Both the position numbers and the translations under genes were made by a program. The notes under the pieces were generated by a model, which saw only the letters and a program-made list of their open reading frames with translations, did not search any database and was not told the DNA's origin. From positions 20,250,240 to 20,314,239 of the forward strand of contig NC_135561.1 in assembly GCF_964340395.1 (NCBI RefSeq): DNA of 64,000 nucleotides, in the 5' to 3' direction. Origin of the DNA: Glandiceps talaboti (taxonomy: Eukaryota > Hemichordata > Enteropneusta > Spengelidae). Position 1 is the first letter of the stretch; every line of letters begins with the position of its first letter. This document shows positions 21,130-34,231 of this stretch, one piece after another.

Positions 21130-22020
21130 AAGTAATTTGGTTGTGTATCATCAACAAACATTACTCCAACCTTCTGAGCCTGTTTGCTGAGAGACTGGTA
21201 TACAATCAACTATACATGCTTCAATTAGTAAAGACAGAAATTCATTTTCGACAGACAGAGAAATTGGTAGATAAACACTGATTAATTTTACTAGACCAAG
21301 ATTTGATAATTGAACCCAGCTACTGTGTTGTCATTGTTAATATACCATACAAGGGAAATACAGACAGTAGGGGATCCTGACAGTGTTGCTACTCAGCTTT
21401 TGTAACTATGACAACGGGACCAACTTTGGACATTCCAGATCATAATCACTAATTTATTTACCAGGAGAATTCAAAAGATTGTGACATAATTCTGCTAATT
21501 CCGGTGCATTTTTACAGCATGTACTCTGTGCTGTTACTATGGTAACAGGTAGCTCTCCAAAACTATTCTAATTTACTGATCTAATAAGTAGATGTTTTCA
21601 TAAAAATATTCATTGGCCAATATTTCAATAGATTCATCATGATAATTGATATACAACCCCTATGACATGTAAGTGACAGTGTGGCGTAGTCAGCTTGTCT
21701 GCACAAGTACTTGCAGTGTGTTCTTTATAGATATATACTTTCCTGATCACAGTGGGTGATAGTGCAACCTAAAACACTGCTCACAAGCATGAGTTCCTGT
21801 ATGTATATTACCTTTATACTGAGCTAGCTAGTCACAGTATTTTGATTGTCCTTAAGTGGCTGTTATCGTGCATAGTCATCTTTATAACTTACACCTTTTT
21901 TTCCCTTTTATGAGTGCCTGATGCTGTAAATTTCTGTTTCCCCACACTGGCCTGACCTGAACAAGTCACAAAGTTCTGTTCATATTACATAATATACATG
22001 TTTTTCATCAGATCAGTGTT
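21130..22020. other. Non-coding, no feature recognised
   Basis: No splice-framed exon or window-internal repeat identified. Confidence 0.45.
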
Positions 22021-22022
22021 TT

Positions 22023-22206
22023 TGTTAAGGGCAGTAAGCAGGTAAAAATCCACCTGAGTTCCCCTGTCATTTTACCAGGGTTCCCAACCAAAATTATGGT
22101 ATGAAAATTATTGTACAATGTATGTACTGGAAACACTGCCAGTTTGACCATATTCCCCCGTTCTGTTACCAGGGTTACCAAACCTTAGTAAACACACTGC
22201 TGAAAG
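22023..22206. repeat. Dispersed repeat family 12, copy 1
   Basis: Two units with GTTACCAGGGTT(A/C)CCAA and flanks shared with 40366-40705 (GTTAAGG...AAGCAGGTAAA...CCAAAATTATGGTA). Confidence 0.65.
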
Positions 22207-23655
22207 AGCAAATTTCAATGAAATAAAACTGTGTGTTCACTTGATTTCATGTTCATAGAACAACCACACACAACAGGTATTTGCATACAGACAAGCAGTA
22301 ACATTTTTGGTATTACGTTGCAGTGCAATAATTACCAATAATTTGTGCACCACACACTGATACATGTGATCAACATGGTACATATATGATATGCATGTTA
22401 CTAGTCACAATTCTTACATGCTTCACCTCACTGTACCTTTTGATCAACTGATTATTTCAACTGTAAAATTATTTATATATTTAAATTATGTTTGAAGTAT
22501 GTTATGTGACTTTTATTCAGTGAAGTATACACCATTGCCAGGAATGTCAAAAACTTTTCAAATGATACTTAGTTGTCAAAAGTGTCATTCAACTGCTATT
22601 CCTGCCTTATTTAACATAGTCACTTTTTCTGTATTCAAACAGACTTTAAAAGTCAACCATAGGAAGTGTTATGTTATGCACTGTGCTTTCATTTGCTCAC
22701 TCTGCAACCGTGACATCTCAACCACGCCCTCTAGAGGCCAAATCTTGACACTCAAATCTTATTATCTTCGTTTCAAGGATATGCTTAAAAAGTAAAGGAA
22801 CAGATGGAATGATAAAAGAACAAGTCTCTGTGGAAGACATAATACCCCCCTCAACCCCTCAGATATTTTACTTCAGTGACTCCTGTATGGAACTGATTTT
22901 TTTTTAACACAAATGGTAAAGATCAAATTCACATATATTGATAAGTATATGGATGGCCGGAGCCCATTGTAATAGTGAGTGATGTTTACACCTGGTTCCG
23001 AGTATGTTACTTTAAAGAGGGATGGGGGCAGTTCTAATATTCCGTATACTTGGGACCAGTGTTAACATTATATGTTACTTCAGTCTGCTAATGAAGGCCT
23101 TAGTGAAAAGTTTTAGACACAGCTTTCTAAAACTGTTTGTGGTGCTAATTGAAAAGTTTATACTCCATCTGGATAGTTTGTTATCTTTGTTGCTAGGCAA
23201 CTACAGTCTGAGCTGCATGACTCTGAGTTCTACAAAACCAATTTCACCTTGACAACTCAAAAGTAATTACACAACATTTCTAGCCTTCAAGACAAGACTT
23301 TAATGTCCACATACTTAATTTATTTTAGAAACTTATAGCACCAATTTCTTCTGACATTTACACAGTTGTGATAGTCTGGAGGCATGGATAGGTTTGTTTT
23401 AAGGGGCTTTCAAAGTCTAATCAGACAATGTCATGTTCGGATGAACTTGTTTGACTATTAGAACTAGTATGTAGTTTCAATATGGCAAGCGAATGAAATT
23501 TGAGAATTTTATTTCTATTAAAAGCAAAATATGTCAATTGTATGTTTTCATATTAGTGATGTAAATGTATTATTAGACTTTCTCACAGTCTTCGGGAGCA
23601 TCACTAAATGGGTTGTTTTGTATGTACCGATATCTACTGCATAATTGTATTTGAA
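22207..23655. other. Non-coding, no supported gene
   Basis: Frames at 22499-22795 and 23022-23252 have neither splice framing nor recognisable composition, so I do not call them. Confidence 0.4.
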
Positions 23656-23660
23656 TATCC

Positions 23661-23888
23661 TTGTACTGTGGGCCCCGACTACATAGGACTAATCATTCGT
23701 TGACGTGTTACTGTGATGCTCCATGTTACTGCATTTGGGGCATTAAGGAAACTCACAAACCGGAAACAAAATGCTGTCTACATTGTCTAGCTTGGGGTGA
23801 TGCTCATGAGGACTGTGAGGAGAGTCTAATGTATTATCACTTGAGCCATAACAAAGCCAACCAGTTTACAAGGAGAGTAGTCTATTAA
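23661..23888 (+). CDS. Cys-rich open segment, possible exon
   Basis: The frame opens after a TGA at 23652 and runs to TAA at 23888. It has no ATG start, so it would have to be an internal or terminal exon; ACTACATAG near 23685 could be the acceptor. It reads SLTCYCDAPCYCIWG then KCCLHC, with more Cys downstream. CxCDxxC followed by CC recalls somatomedin-B domains, but the spacing to CC is too long (about 16 residues), so the assignment is weak. It ends RRVVY-stop. No partner exon found. Confidence 0.25.
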   Translation: MYCGPRLHRTNHSLTCYCDAPCYCIWGIKETHKPETKCCLHCLAWGDAHEDCEESLMYYHLSHNKANQFTRRVVY

Positions 23889-23889
23889 A

Positions 23890-24455
23890 CAACTATATCT
23901 GGGCTTGTTTTCTACAATTATCTTTCTCCATGTATAGTGAAACGGTCAGAGTCTAGTGAAAATCTAGCTACATCTCCTGTTAGGGAAAGGCTGAATAGTG
24001 TATGTCAGTCATACTCCATCACACACACTGACAGGCGGTTTGTAATTGGGTACTACATTCAGTTTTAATACTATAGACTCAACCTCCAGTCTTACAATGT
24101 AAAGTAAGTCCTATGAGAACGTGATAACATCATCACATTTATATCAACACTCCTATAACATTATACTACCACTGTCAGTGGTAAGAACAGAAAACTAGCC
24201 AACATATAGAGTTTCTAGCCACTAAAGACAGCTACAAGACATAGATCAGTATTTGAATGCTCATGGTCAAATACCTACAGCAAAAAGTAAAATTCCTGAG
24301 CTGTTAGAACCTAATTTGTTTTACCACCAAGTAATTTATACACTGTAAATTAAACCCTCCAGGGGTGAAGCTCCATTTCTACTCAGCCCTATGGAATTTG
24401 ACAACATTGAATCTGAGTGTTTTCAGACTTTATGGTTTAATTGAATTTGAAAGCA
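23890..24455. other. Non-coding flank of the large minisatellite
   Basis: AT-rich, no exon supported. Confidence 0.45.
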
Positions 24456-27400
24456 AAAGTGTCCTAGCTTACAAAGTCACTGTGTTTGTAAAAGTGTCCT
24501 AGTTTACAAAGTCACCGTGTTGTAAAAGTGTCCTAGTTTACAAAGTCACTGCGTTTGTAAGTGTCCTAGTTTACAAAGTCACTGTGTTTGTAAAAGTGTC
24601 CTAGTTTACAAAGTCACTGTGTTTGTAAAAGTGTCCTAGTTTACAAAGTCACTGTGTTTGTAAAAGTGTCCTAGTATACAAAGTCACTGTGTTTGTAAAA
24701 GTGTCCTAGTTTACAAAGTCACTGTGTTTGTAAAAGTGTCCTAGTTTACAAAGTCACTGTGTTTGTAAAAGTGTCCTAGTTTACAAAGTCACTGTTTGTA
24801 AAAGTGTCCTAGTTTACAAAGTCACTGTATTTGTAAAAGTGTCCTAGTATACAAAGTCACTGTGTTTGTAAAAGTGTCCTAGTATACAAAGTCACTGTGT
24901 TTGTAAAAGTGTCCTAGTTTACAAAGTCACTGTGTTTGTAAAAGTGTCCTAGTTTACAAAGTCACTATGTTTGTAAAAATGTTCTAGTTTACAAAGTCAC
25001 TGTTTGTAAAAGTGTCCTAGTTTACAAAGTCACTGTGTTTGTAAAAGTGTCCTAGTTTACAAAGTCACTGTGTTTGTAAGTGTCCTAGTTTACAAAGTCA
25101 CTGTGTTTGTAAAAGTATCCTAGTTTACAAAGTCACTGTGTTTGTAAAAGTGTCCTAGTTTACAAAGTCACTGTTTGTAAAAGTGTCCTAGTTTACAAAG
25201 TCACTGTGTTTGTAAGTGTCCTAGTTTACAAAGTCACTGTGTTTGTAAAAGTGTCCTAGTTTACAAAGTCACTGTAAAAGTGTCCTAGTTTACAAAGTCA
25301 CTGTAAAAGTGTCCTAGTTTACAAAGTCACTGTGTTTGTAAAAGTGTCCTCGTTTACAAAGTCACTGTGTTTGTAAAAGTGTCCTAGTTTACAAAGTCAC
25401 TGTGTTTGTAAAAGTGTCCTAGTTTACAAAGTCACTGTTTGTAAAAGTGTCCTAGTCTACAAAGTCACTGTGTTTGTAAAAGTGTCCTAGTTTACAAAGT
25501 CACTGTGTTTGTAAAAGTGTCCTAGTTTACAAAGTCACTGTGTTTGTAAAAGTGTCCTAGTTTACAAAGTCACTGTGTTTGTAAAAGTGTCCTAGTTTAC
25601 AAAGTCACTGTGTTTGTAAAAATGTTCTAGTTTACAAAGTCACTGTGTTTGTAAAAGTGTCCTAGTTTACAAAGTCACTGTATTTGTAAAAGTGTCCTAG
25701 TTTACAAAATCAGTGTTTGTAAAAACGTCCTAGTTTACAAAGTCACTGTGTTTGTAAAAGTGTCCTAGTTTACAAAGTCACTGTGTTTGTAAAAGTGTCC
25801 TAGTATACAAAGTCACTGTGTTTGTAAAAGTGTCCTAGTTTACAAAGTCACTGTGTTTGTAAAAGTGTCCTAGTTTACAAAGTCACTGTTTGTAAAAGTG
25901 TCCTAGTTTACAAAGTCACTGTGTTTGTAAAAGTGTCCTAGTATACAAAGTCACTGTGTTTGTAAAAGTGTCCTAGTTTACAAAGTCACTGTGTTTGTAA
26001 AAGTATCCTAGTTTACAAAGTCACTGTAAAAGTGTCCTAGTTTACAAAGTCACTGCAAAAGTGTCCTAGTTTACAAAGTCAGTGTTTGTAAAAGTGTCCT
26101 AGTTTACAAAGTCACTGTGTTTGTAAAAATGTTCTAGTTTACAAAGTCACTGTGTTTGTAAAAGTGTCCTAGTATACAAAGTCACTGTTTGTAAGTGTCC
26201 TAGTTTACAAAGTCACTGTGTTTGTAAGTGTCCTAGTATACAAAGTCACTGTGTTTGTAAAAGTGTCCTAGTTTACAAAGTCACTGTGTTTGTAAAAGTG
26301 TCCTAGTATACAAAGTCACTGTGTTTGTAAAAGTGTCCTAGTTTACAAAGTCACTGTGTTTGTAAAAGTGTCCTAGTTTACAGTCACTGTTTGTAAAAGT
26401 GTCCTAGTTTACAGTCACTGTTTGTAAAAGTGTCAGTTTACAAAGTCACTGTGTTTGTAAATATGTCCTAGTTTACAAAGTCAGTGTTTGTAAAAGTGTC
26501 CTAGTATACAAAGTCACTGTGTTTGTAAAAGTGTCCTAGTTTGCAAAGTCACTGTTTGTAAAAGTGTCCTAGTTTACAAAGTCACTGTGTTTGTAAAAGT
26601 GTCCTAGTTTGCAAAGTCACTGTTTGTAAAAGTGTCCTAGTATACAAAGTCACTGTGTTTGTAAGTGTCCTAGTATACAAAGTCACTGTGTTTGTAAGTG
26701 TCCTAGTATACAAAGTCACTGTGTTTGTAAAAGTGTCCTAGTTTACAGTCACTATTTGTAAAAGTGTCCTAGTATACAAAGTCACTGTGTTTGTAAAAGT
26801 GTCCTAGTTTACAAAGTCACTGTGTTTGTAAAAGTGTCCTAGTTTACAAAGTCACTGTTTGTAAAAGTGTCCTAGTATACAAAGTCACTGTGTTTGTAAA
26901 AGTGTCCTAGTTTGCAAAGTCACTGTGTTTGTAAGTGTCCTAGTATACAAAGTCACTGTGTTTGTAAAAGTGTCCTAGTTTACAAAGTCACTGTGTTTGT
27001 AAAAGTGTCCTAGTTTACAAAGTCACTGTTTGTAAAAGTGTCCTAGTTTACAAAGTCACTGTGTTTGTAAAAGTGTCCTAGTTTGCAAAGTCACTGTGTT
27101 TGTAAGTGTCCTAGTTTACAAAGTCACTGTGTAAAAGTGTCCTAGTTTACAAAGTCACTGTATTTGTAAAAGTGTCCTAGTTTACAAAGTCACTGTGTTT
27201 GCAAAAGTGTCCTAGTTTACAAAGTCACTGTGTTTGTAAAAGTGTCCTAGTTTACAAAGTCAGTGTGTAAAAGTGTCCTAGCTTACAAAGTCACTGTGTG
27301 TAAAAGTGTCCTAGTTTACAAAGTCACTGTGTTTGTAAGTGTCCTAGTATACAAAGTCACTGTTTGTAAAAGTGTCCTAGTTTACAAAGTCACTGTGTTT

Positions 27401-29004
27401 GTAAAAGTGTCCTAGTTTACAAAGTCACTGAGTTTGTAAAAGTGTCCTAGTTTACAAAGTCACTGTGTTTGTAAAAGTGTCCTAGTATACAAAGTCACTG
27501 TGTTTGTAAAAGTGTCCTAGTTTACAAAGTCACTGTGTTTGTAAAAGTGTCCTAGTTTACAAAGTCACTGTGTTTGTAAGTGTCCTAGTATACAAAGTCA
27601 CTGTGTTTGTAAAAGTGTCCTAGTTTACAAAGTCACTGTGTTTGTAAAAGTGTCCTAGTTTACAAAGTCACTGTTTGTAAAAGTGTCCTAGTTTACAAAG
27701 TCACTGTGTTTGTAAAAGTGTCCTAGTTTGCAAAGTCACTGTGTTTGTAAGTGTCCTAGTTTACAAAGTCACTGTGTAAAAGTGTCCTAGTTTACAAAGT
27801 CACTGTATTTGTAAAAGTGTCCTAGTTTACAAAGTCAGTGTTTGCAAAAGTGTCCTAGTTTACAAAGTCACTGTGTTTGTAAAAGTGTCCTAGTTTACAA
27901 AGTCACTGTGTGTAAAAGTGTCCTAGCTTACAAAGTCACTGTGTGTAAAAGTGTCCTAGTTTACAAAGTCACTGTGTTTGTAAGTGTCCTAGTATACAAA
28001 GTCACTGTTTGTAAAAGTGTCCTAGTTTACAAAGTCACTGTGTTTGTAAAAGTGTCCTAGTTTACAAAGTCACTGAGTTTGTAAAAGTGTCCTAGTTTAC
28101 AAAGTCACTGTGTTTGTAAAAGTGTCCTAGTATACAAAGTCACTGTGTTTGTAAAAGTGTCCTAGTTTACAAAGTCACTGTGTTTGTAAAAGTGTCCTAG
28201 TTTACAAAGTCACTGTAAAAGTGTCCTAGTATACAGTCACTGTGTTTGTAAAAGTGTCCTAGTATACAAAGTCACTGTGTTTGTAAAAGTGTCCTAGTTT
28301 ACAAAGTCACTGTGTTTGTAAAAGTGTCCTAGTTTACAAAGTCACTGTGTTTGTAAAAGTGTCCTAGTTTACAAAGTCACTGTGTTTGTAAAAATGTTCT
28401 AGTTTACAAAGTCACTGTGTTTGTAAAAGTGTCCTAGTTTACAAAGTCACTGTGTTTGTAAAAGTGTCCTAGTTTGCAAAGTCACTGTTTGTAAAAGTGT
28501 CCTAGTATACAAAGTCACTGTGTTTGTAAGTGTCCTAGTATACAAAGTCACTGTGTTTGTAAAAGTGTCCTAGTATACAAAGTCACTGTTTGTAAAAGTG
28601 TCCTAGTTTACAAAGTCACTGTGTTTGTAAGTGTCCTAGTATACAAAGTCACTGTGTTTGTAAAAGTGTCCTAGTATACAAAGTCACTGTGTTTGTAAAA
28701 ATGTTCTAGTTTACAAAGTCACTGTGTTTGTAAAAGTGTCCTAGTTTACAAAGTCACTGTGTTTGTAAAAGTGTCCTAGTTTACAAAGTCACTGTGTTTG
28801 TAAGTGTCCTAGTTTACAAAGTCACTGTGTTTGTAAGTGTCCTAGTTTACAAAGTCACTGTATTTGTAAAAATGTTCTAGTTTACAAAGTCACTGTGTTT
28901 GTAAGTGTCCTAGTATACAAAGTCACTGTGTTTGTAAAAGTGTCCTAGTTTACAAAGTCACTGAGTTTGTAAAAGTGTCCTAGTTTACAAAGTGTTTGTA
29001 AAAA
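24456..29004. repeat. 35-bp minisatellite, ~4.5 kb, about 130 copies
   Basis: The unit is GTGTCCTAGTTTACAAAGTC then ACTGTGTTTGTAAAA. Shorter variants drop GT, AA or GTTTGT (27 to 33 bp). TTTACAAA and TTTGTAAA within each unit are reverse complements, so every unit can fold into an 8-bp hairpin with a 9-nt loop. Substitutions (TATACAAAG, TTGCAAAG, ATGTTCTAG) recur in blocks. No gene: the 72-codon frame at 27842 is a repeat product. Confidence 0.97.
27081..28080. repeat. 645-bp higher-order duplication inside the 35-bp array
   Basis: Rare variants recur in order at a constant offset of 645 bp: TTTGCAAAG at 27081 and 27726, AGCTTACAAAG at 27281 and 27926, ACTGAGTTT at 27427 and 28072. About 19 units were therefore duplicated as a block. 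Confidence 0.85.
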
Positions 29005-29995
29005 GAAAAACACAAACAGCTTTACTTAATTCTCTGCTAATTAATTTGTCCCAAGTTCATGAAAACTCCTGAGAGTCTGTATTTTCATAGAAAAGAAACC
29101 CCTCCTGGATAAGATTAAAAATAGTCTGTTTCCTATCCAGCAGTAATTTTCCATAATGACACTTTTTGGTTCTGACATAATGAATCAGAATACATGTCCA
29201 TAGAGGGCACTATACAGTTTATATGTTACTGTACATTAATGAACTACTACATTTGCATACAGACCATTTAAAGGGGAATACTACTTTCTATATATATACA
29301 TGTTATAGCATATACATTAGCCCATCCACCCACCCCACCCCATCTCTATACACATACATCCATGTTTATCATATATTAAAGCTGTTTATAGTCTGTAGTT
29401 AGTCATTTCTGAAAACATGGTAATCCTACCCCAACCCCTCCACCCCCCCCCCCCACCCCCACCCCACACAAACACAATATTACACTAAACTGTCTACTAC
29501 TCTAATGTATTATATTACTTTATCAATAACACCAGGTCTGTAGTTGAAGGTCAAAGGTTAAGTTTTGTATTAAAACACGATCAAATTATCAAATTAATCT
29601 AAATTCAAATTTAAATTTTGACTAAAACACTGATTTAGATATAACTGACCATATTATTAACCATCACTATGCTAGTAATAATATATTATTGTATTTGAAT
29701 CACCAACAAAGCTTCCCTGTATTATATCCTACACCCAAAAAATGAGAACAGCAGCATGATTCTACTATAAAATATGCAAACCTGCTGTGGACCCCTCAAC
29801 AAAGTAATTCTAATAAGTTATTCAAAAGACAGCTGTTACTAAAGCAGATATTCCAACAGCAATGCCAATCTGTAGAGAGTAAATACTGAAAACAGCATGT
29901 TAACCCGGTCTCTTGCAAGTTGCAATGTCACACTTAGTATATCAACCTTAGTAGGTGACTCTCTACAGCCTACAGTTATCAAAATCATTTATATG
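29005..29995. other. Non-coding; C-rich tract
   Basis: A C-rich tract at about 29436-29466 (CCACCCCCCC...CCACCCC). Otherwise AT-rich with no exon. Confidence 0.5.
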
Positions 29996-29997
29996 TT

Positions 29998-30585
29998 TCA
30001 TTCCTTTCAGTCCTGAAATCTGACAAGTTTGGACAGTATAATGTTTATACATTTTGACTAGACTGGTTTCTTTTTAAGCTTTGAAATCTGTGTTTGGATA
30101 GACTATAATATCTATATGTTTCAACAGAAGTACAAGTTTTGTAAGTTCTGATATATCTCATATGTTTAAAGTGGCCATATGTTTATACATTTTGACAAAA
30201 ATTAGTTTTTACTTAGCCCTGAAATCTCATACGTGTTTGGATAGCGTAATACCCATACGTTTGAATATATTCATAACACTTTCTTTTCATTATTATTATC
30301 GTTATAAAATATATTTATTCTGAGTAAAACTCAATAAGCATTACAAACAATGCAATGTGTTGAAGAGTCGGCTTCTTTCCATTGAGGCCCTCATACATCA
30401 AATCAACAATAAAGCAATTAGCCCTGACATCTACTGTGTTTGGATAGATATAATGTTTATACATTTTGACTAACCAGTTTCTTTTTAGCCTTGAAACCCG
30501 TGTTTGGATAGTGTAATTATGTTTCAATATAAGTAAAGTAGCTTTGTTTTAGTTATTGAAAACTGATGTGTTTAGATAGTATTAT
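29998..30585. repeat. Degenerate ~70-bp tandem repeat
   Basis: Recurring TGAAATCTG, GTGTTTGGATAG, TATAATGTTTATACATTTTG and TTTCTTTTTAGCC at irregular multiples of about 70 bp (for example 30030, 30092, 30232, 30429, 30500, 30570). Old and diverged. Confidence 0.6.
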
Positions 30586-30599
30586 AGTATATATTATTG

Positions 30600-32790
30600 A
30601 GACTTCTAGTCAGTCTGGTAGCAGTAGGACAGTGACTACATGCCATGTTGGCATCTCATAATAGTACAACAATGTAGAACAGAATTATACCTAAATTTCA
30701 GTTTTAACCCACTTGTTCAAAGAGGTTTTGAGGAATACGAATTAAAGAAACTGGACAATGCCATCAATATTTGATGTGACATACTATGAATTGATTTTTG
30801 TCAAATTTCTATGAAATGATTTCAAAGTGCACTATATTACACACTGTGATTCTCATCCTATAAACGTCTGGATGAAAACCTACTTTTGAGCAGTGCCCCT
30901 AGTGTCAAAACTATAGAATCTTTTGTTTTTCCAGTAATTGGCCAAATTATACTTCATATAATAACTATATCAGTACTCTGAGAAACAATGGTCAAGTGTA
31001 CTATGTTGGTGTCAGGACAAAAAAAAAGTTAAATTCCTGTACATATCATCACAACTGTTACAGATCATTCTTGAAGAATGGACTGCAGGGAATGTATGGA
31101 ATGTTACAATACTCTAGCCATACATCTATCTACTTTCCTAGAAATGAACATGTACAGTAACTGTTTTCCTAGAAATGAACATGTACAATAGTTGAGATCG
31201 AGAATGCGAAGATACATCTCATAAGCTGCTAGCAAATAATTCCTTTGACACTAATGAAAGCTGATTTACTGTTCCCCATGAGTACATATATGTAAAGTAC
31301 ATTGATAATTTACCTAAAACTTACAATCTAATTTATATATGTATTGTTTTTCTTTATCTTTTGAAATACTTGAGGCCGTGATGTCAATCTCTTCAGGCTA
31401 ACAGAAGAGTAAATCTGGCATGGAAGGCAAACATGACATGAACTACTTATAACTGAATTCAAAACTAATTACTTTAAGTAACAAATAGACTGCAGGGAAA
31501 GAGTGAGAAGTCCTTGTGAAATAACACAAGATCTCAAATGAAAGAAACTAAGAAACTATGAATTATCAGGGAGAATCAGTTGATACTGACTTGTAATGCT
31601 CCTTAAGGGCAGCGTGTATTCTTTGATCCTACCGATAAAAAGTGATGTACACTTATCAACATCTCTTGAAGTGAATGATAAGATGCTTGAAATATTCCTT
31701 CAATTGGAATTTTAGGAATAAAATGATTAAATCGTGTCAAGTCAGATGTTACAGACCAACCCACCTTGTGTGAGAACAATTTCAGAAATGGGAAATTCCA
31801 CCCAGCTCAAATCAGATGCTTCAGGAAATGTGTACAATTTAAATTAACAATTTCAGATAATCCAGTGCAGGAAATCGAGAGAAAATTCAGTATGATTATT
31901 ATATTCATGTGCAGTGAAAAAATAACAGTTTCATCAATCTGAGACTAAAAAAATTGCGCTAATGGCATTGCAGCACAACTGTACAGTTTTTGGTTTATGT
32001 TTATTTGGTTGCCTATCCACCCATGTTAGTTTACCATATACATCATCATTTGGTTGATGCTATGGGAATGGTCTTGTAATTGAAAGTCTGTAGTCGCTCT
32101 AGTTTGGTAGTAATTGAAACTCTATAGTCACTCTGATTTGGTAGTACTACCAGTTGTCATTGTTAGCATTCAAACATTGTATTTAGGTCTAACACATAAA
32201 TGATTTGATAACATAATTAATATACATTATACTGTGAAGGCTTCCCAGGATGCCAGCAACTGTTCTCACAATTTCAATGCCATCAAAGTTGTTCATCAAT
32301 ATTTAATATTATACAATAATGTAATCAAGGTTTATATATTGAATATGAAAAGTATTTTAATCTAGAATCAAAAAAGTCCTCTATACTCAGCTTGCGTCGT
32401 TTTAGTTATCTTCCCTTAACAAGAGTTTAAGTGAAATGAACTCTTTCTTGCCCTTGTCCGACTCCTACCCAATCAATGGTACCAATAAATAAACAAACAT
32501 CATGTGGTGTAGAGAATGTCAACTTTTCAAACACCTCGTTGAGTTCACAACATGTAACATGCTTTCATATCATCAACACTTTCACACAAGTCCAACCAGT
32601 ATAATTACAATACAAGTCACTCTATAACTATCAAGTTAGACAGCTTATACAACTATGTGCAGCTTTCATTGAAAGAAAATCTGTAACATACCTTTTTGAC
32701 AACTTCTGCTTGACTTGAATTCCTTCAATGTCTATACATTAAGATGTAAATACTGTGTGTGTCCAGTCTTCTCCAATTCTGTGAAGTTAA
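30600..32790. other. Non-coding; minor duplications
   Basis: Small duplications only: TCCTAGAAATGAACATGTAC twice (31135, 31168) and GTAATTGAAA(G/C)TCT twice (32076, 32109). No exon supported. Confidence 0.45.
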
Positions 32791-33109
32791 ATAAAAAAGT
32801 TGTTTTCAATGAAAAATAAAAGAGAAATTAAGTACTTTTCATATGTAAATAAATTGGACTGCAATGGATGCAACCACAATGATGGCTTTAAACACATTTT
32901 TGGAATCATTATTCACTTGTCTACCCTTCCTAGTTTTCATCTTTGCAATATAAACAATCATTTGGATGTTGCCATGGGTGTAGTCTTGTTGCTAGGGATG
33001 TTTACATATATTCTTTAAAGTTTAATTCATCCCGGTTATTTTTGCAATATGTATCATCATTTCACAGCTGACATTGGCATGGTCATGGTTACTAGGGCCA
33101 GTTTTTTGT

Positions 33110-33690
33110 CAAAATGTTTTGAACATTAAATAACAGAATAACACCTCCAGAAACATCCCCTAAGTTTCAGCCCATTCGACATGTAGTTTTCGAGATATAA
33201 GTTTTTGACCAAAATTGAAATTAAAGAATTTTGACCAAAAGACTCATTTTAAGACCTAACTTGCATATCACTGATGGGATCATCATGTCATGAACATTTC
33301 TTAATCTAAGAACATTCCCACCATATTTCAGCCTATTAAATCTGCTCGGCAATTTTTTAGTTTAAATTTTTTAACCAAAAATCACACTTTTTACCCCAAT
33401 CACACACCGGTGGTAAGATCATTTTGATTTGAACAAATTCCCAACTAGACATCAAAGGTAATATACCCACCAAATATCATGGCAATCTGTCCAGCAGTTT
33501 TTGACTTTAAGTTGTTTACACACACAGACAGACACACAGACACAAACACAAACACAAACACAAACACAAACACAAACACAAACACAAACACAAACACACA
33601 CACACACACAGACACAGACACAGACACACACAGACACACAAACACACAGACACACACTTTTCCATGCTTATAGCACTTCTGAACCTAAAA
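33110..33690. repeat. Dispersed family 6, copy 1, with CA/CAAACA/GACACA tail
   Basis: Shares in order with 43640-43990: TCATCATGTCAT, AATTTTTTAGTTT, GATCA(T/G)TTTGATTT, GTCCAGCAGTTTTTGACTTT, TTGTTTACACACA and CATGCTTATAGCA. The simple repeat (33519-33656) sits between the last two blocks. Frames reading Thr-Asn or Cys-Val repeats are products of it. Confidence 0.75.
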
Positions 33691-33699
33691 AAATTTATA

Positions 33700-34225
33700 A
33701 AAGCATCGTGTACATCAAAGAGACATGCTGCTGTTTTTTAATCATATCTATTGTGTTTCCGTAATTTTGTCTTTGCATGAAGTCTTCTTCATTCAAGCAA
33801 ACGCACCAGTGTTTTTGTCACAGGTTGTATCATTTCCTGTTCTCCACATCTCAATGGAAGACTTGTATTCATTACTATACACAAGTTTTGATTGAAAAGT
33901 AGAAGAAGCAAACTTGTGTATGAATCATAGTGCTTCCATGATGAACATACATAGTGTTACTGTATTGATTAGTTTTAAATGACAAGTTTCCGTTAGATTA
34001 CATGGCATTGAACTTCTGACATCCGTGTAGGTTCTATGGTTCTACATACCATAAGTCTAATCAAACTTGTCAACTAAATCAATCACAAAACTAATGATGC
34101 ATACAGGAATGCAAGACTAAAAGATGTTTTATTACATCCGTTAAAATCTGATATACCCAAATAGTTGTATTTAGTACTTTGTAATTGACTTTGATTGTGA
34201 AAGAAGACTCTCTCTTTCTGAACAA
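33700..34225. other. Non-coding, no feature recognised
   Basis: No supported exon or repeat. Confidence 0.4.
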
Positions 34226-34231
34226 ACCTTA

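Noticed and set aside
24456-29004. CRISPR-like array
   Set aside because: Head-to-tail minisatellite without spacers in an animal genome.
33445-33764. Cys-Val and Thr-Asn repeat frames
   Set aside because: Translation of the CA, CAAACA and GACACA simple repeats.
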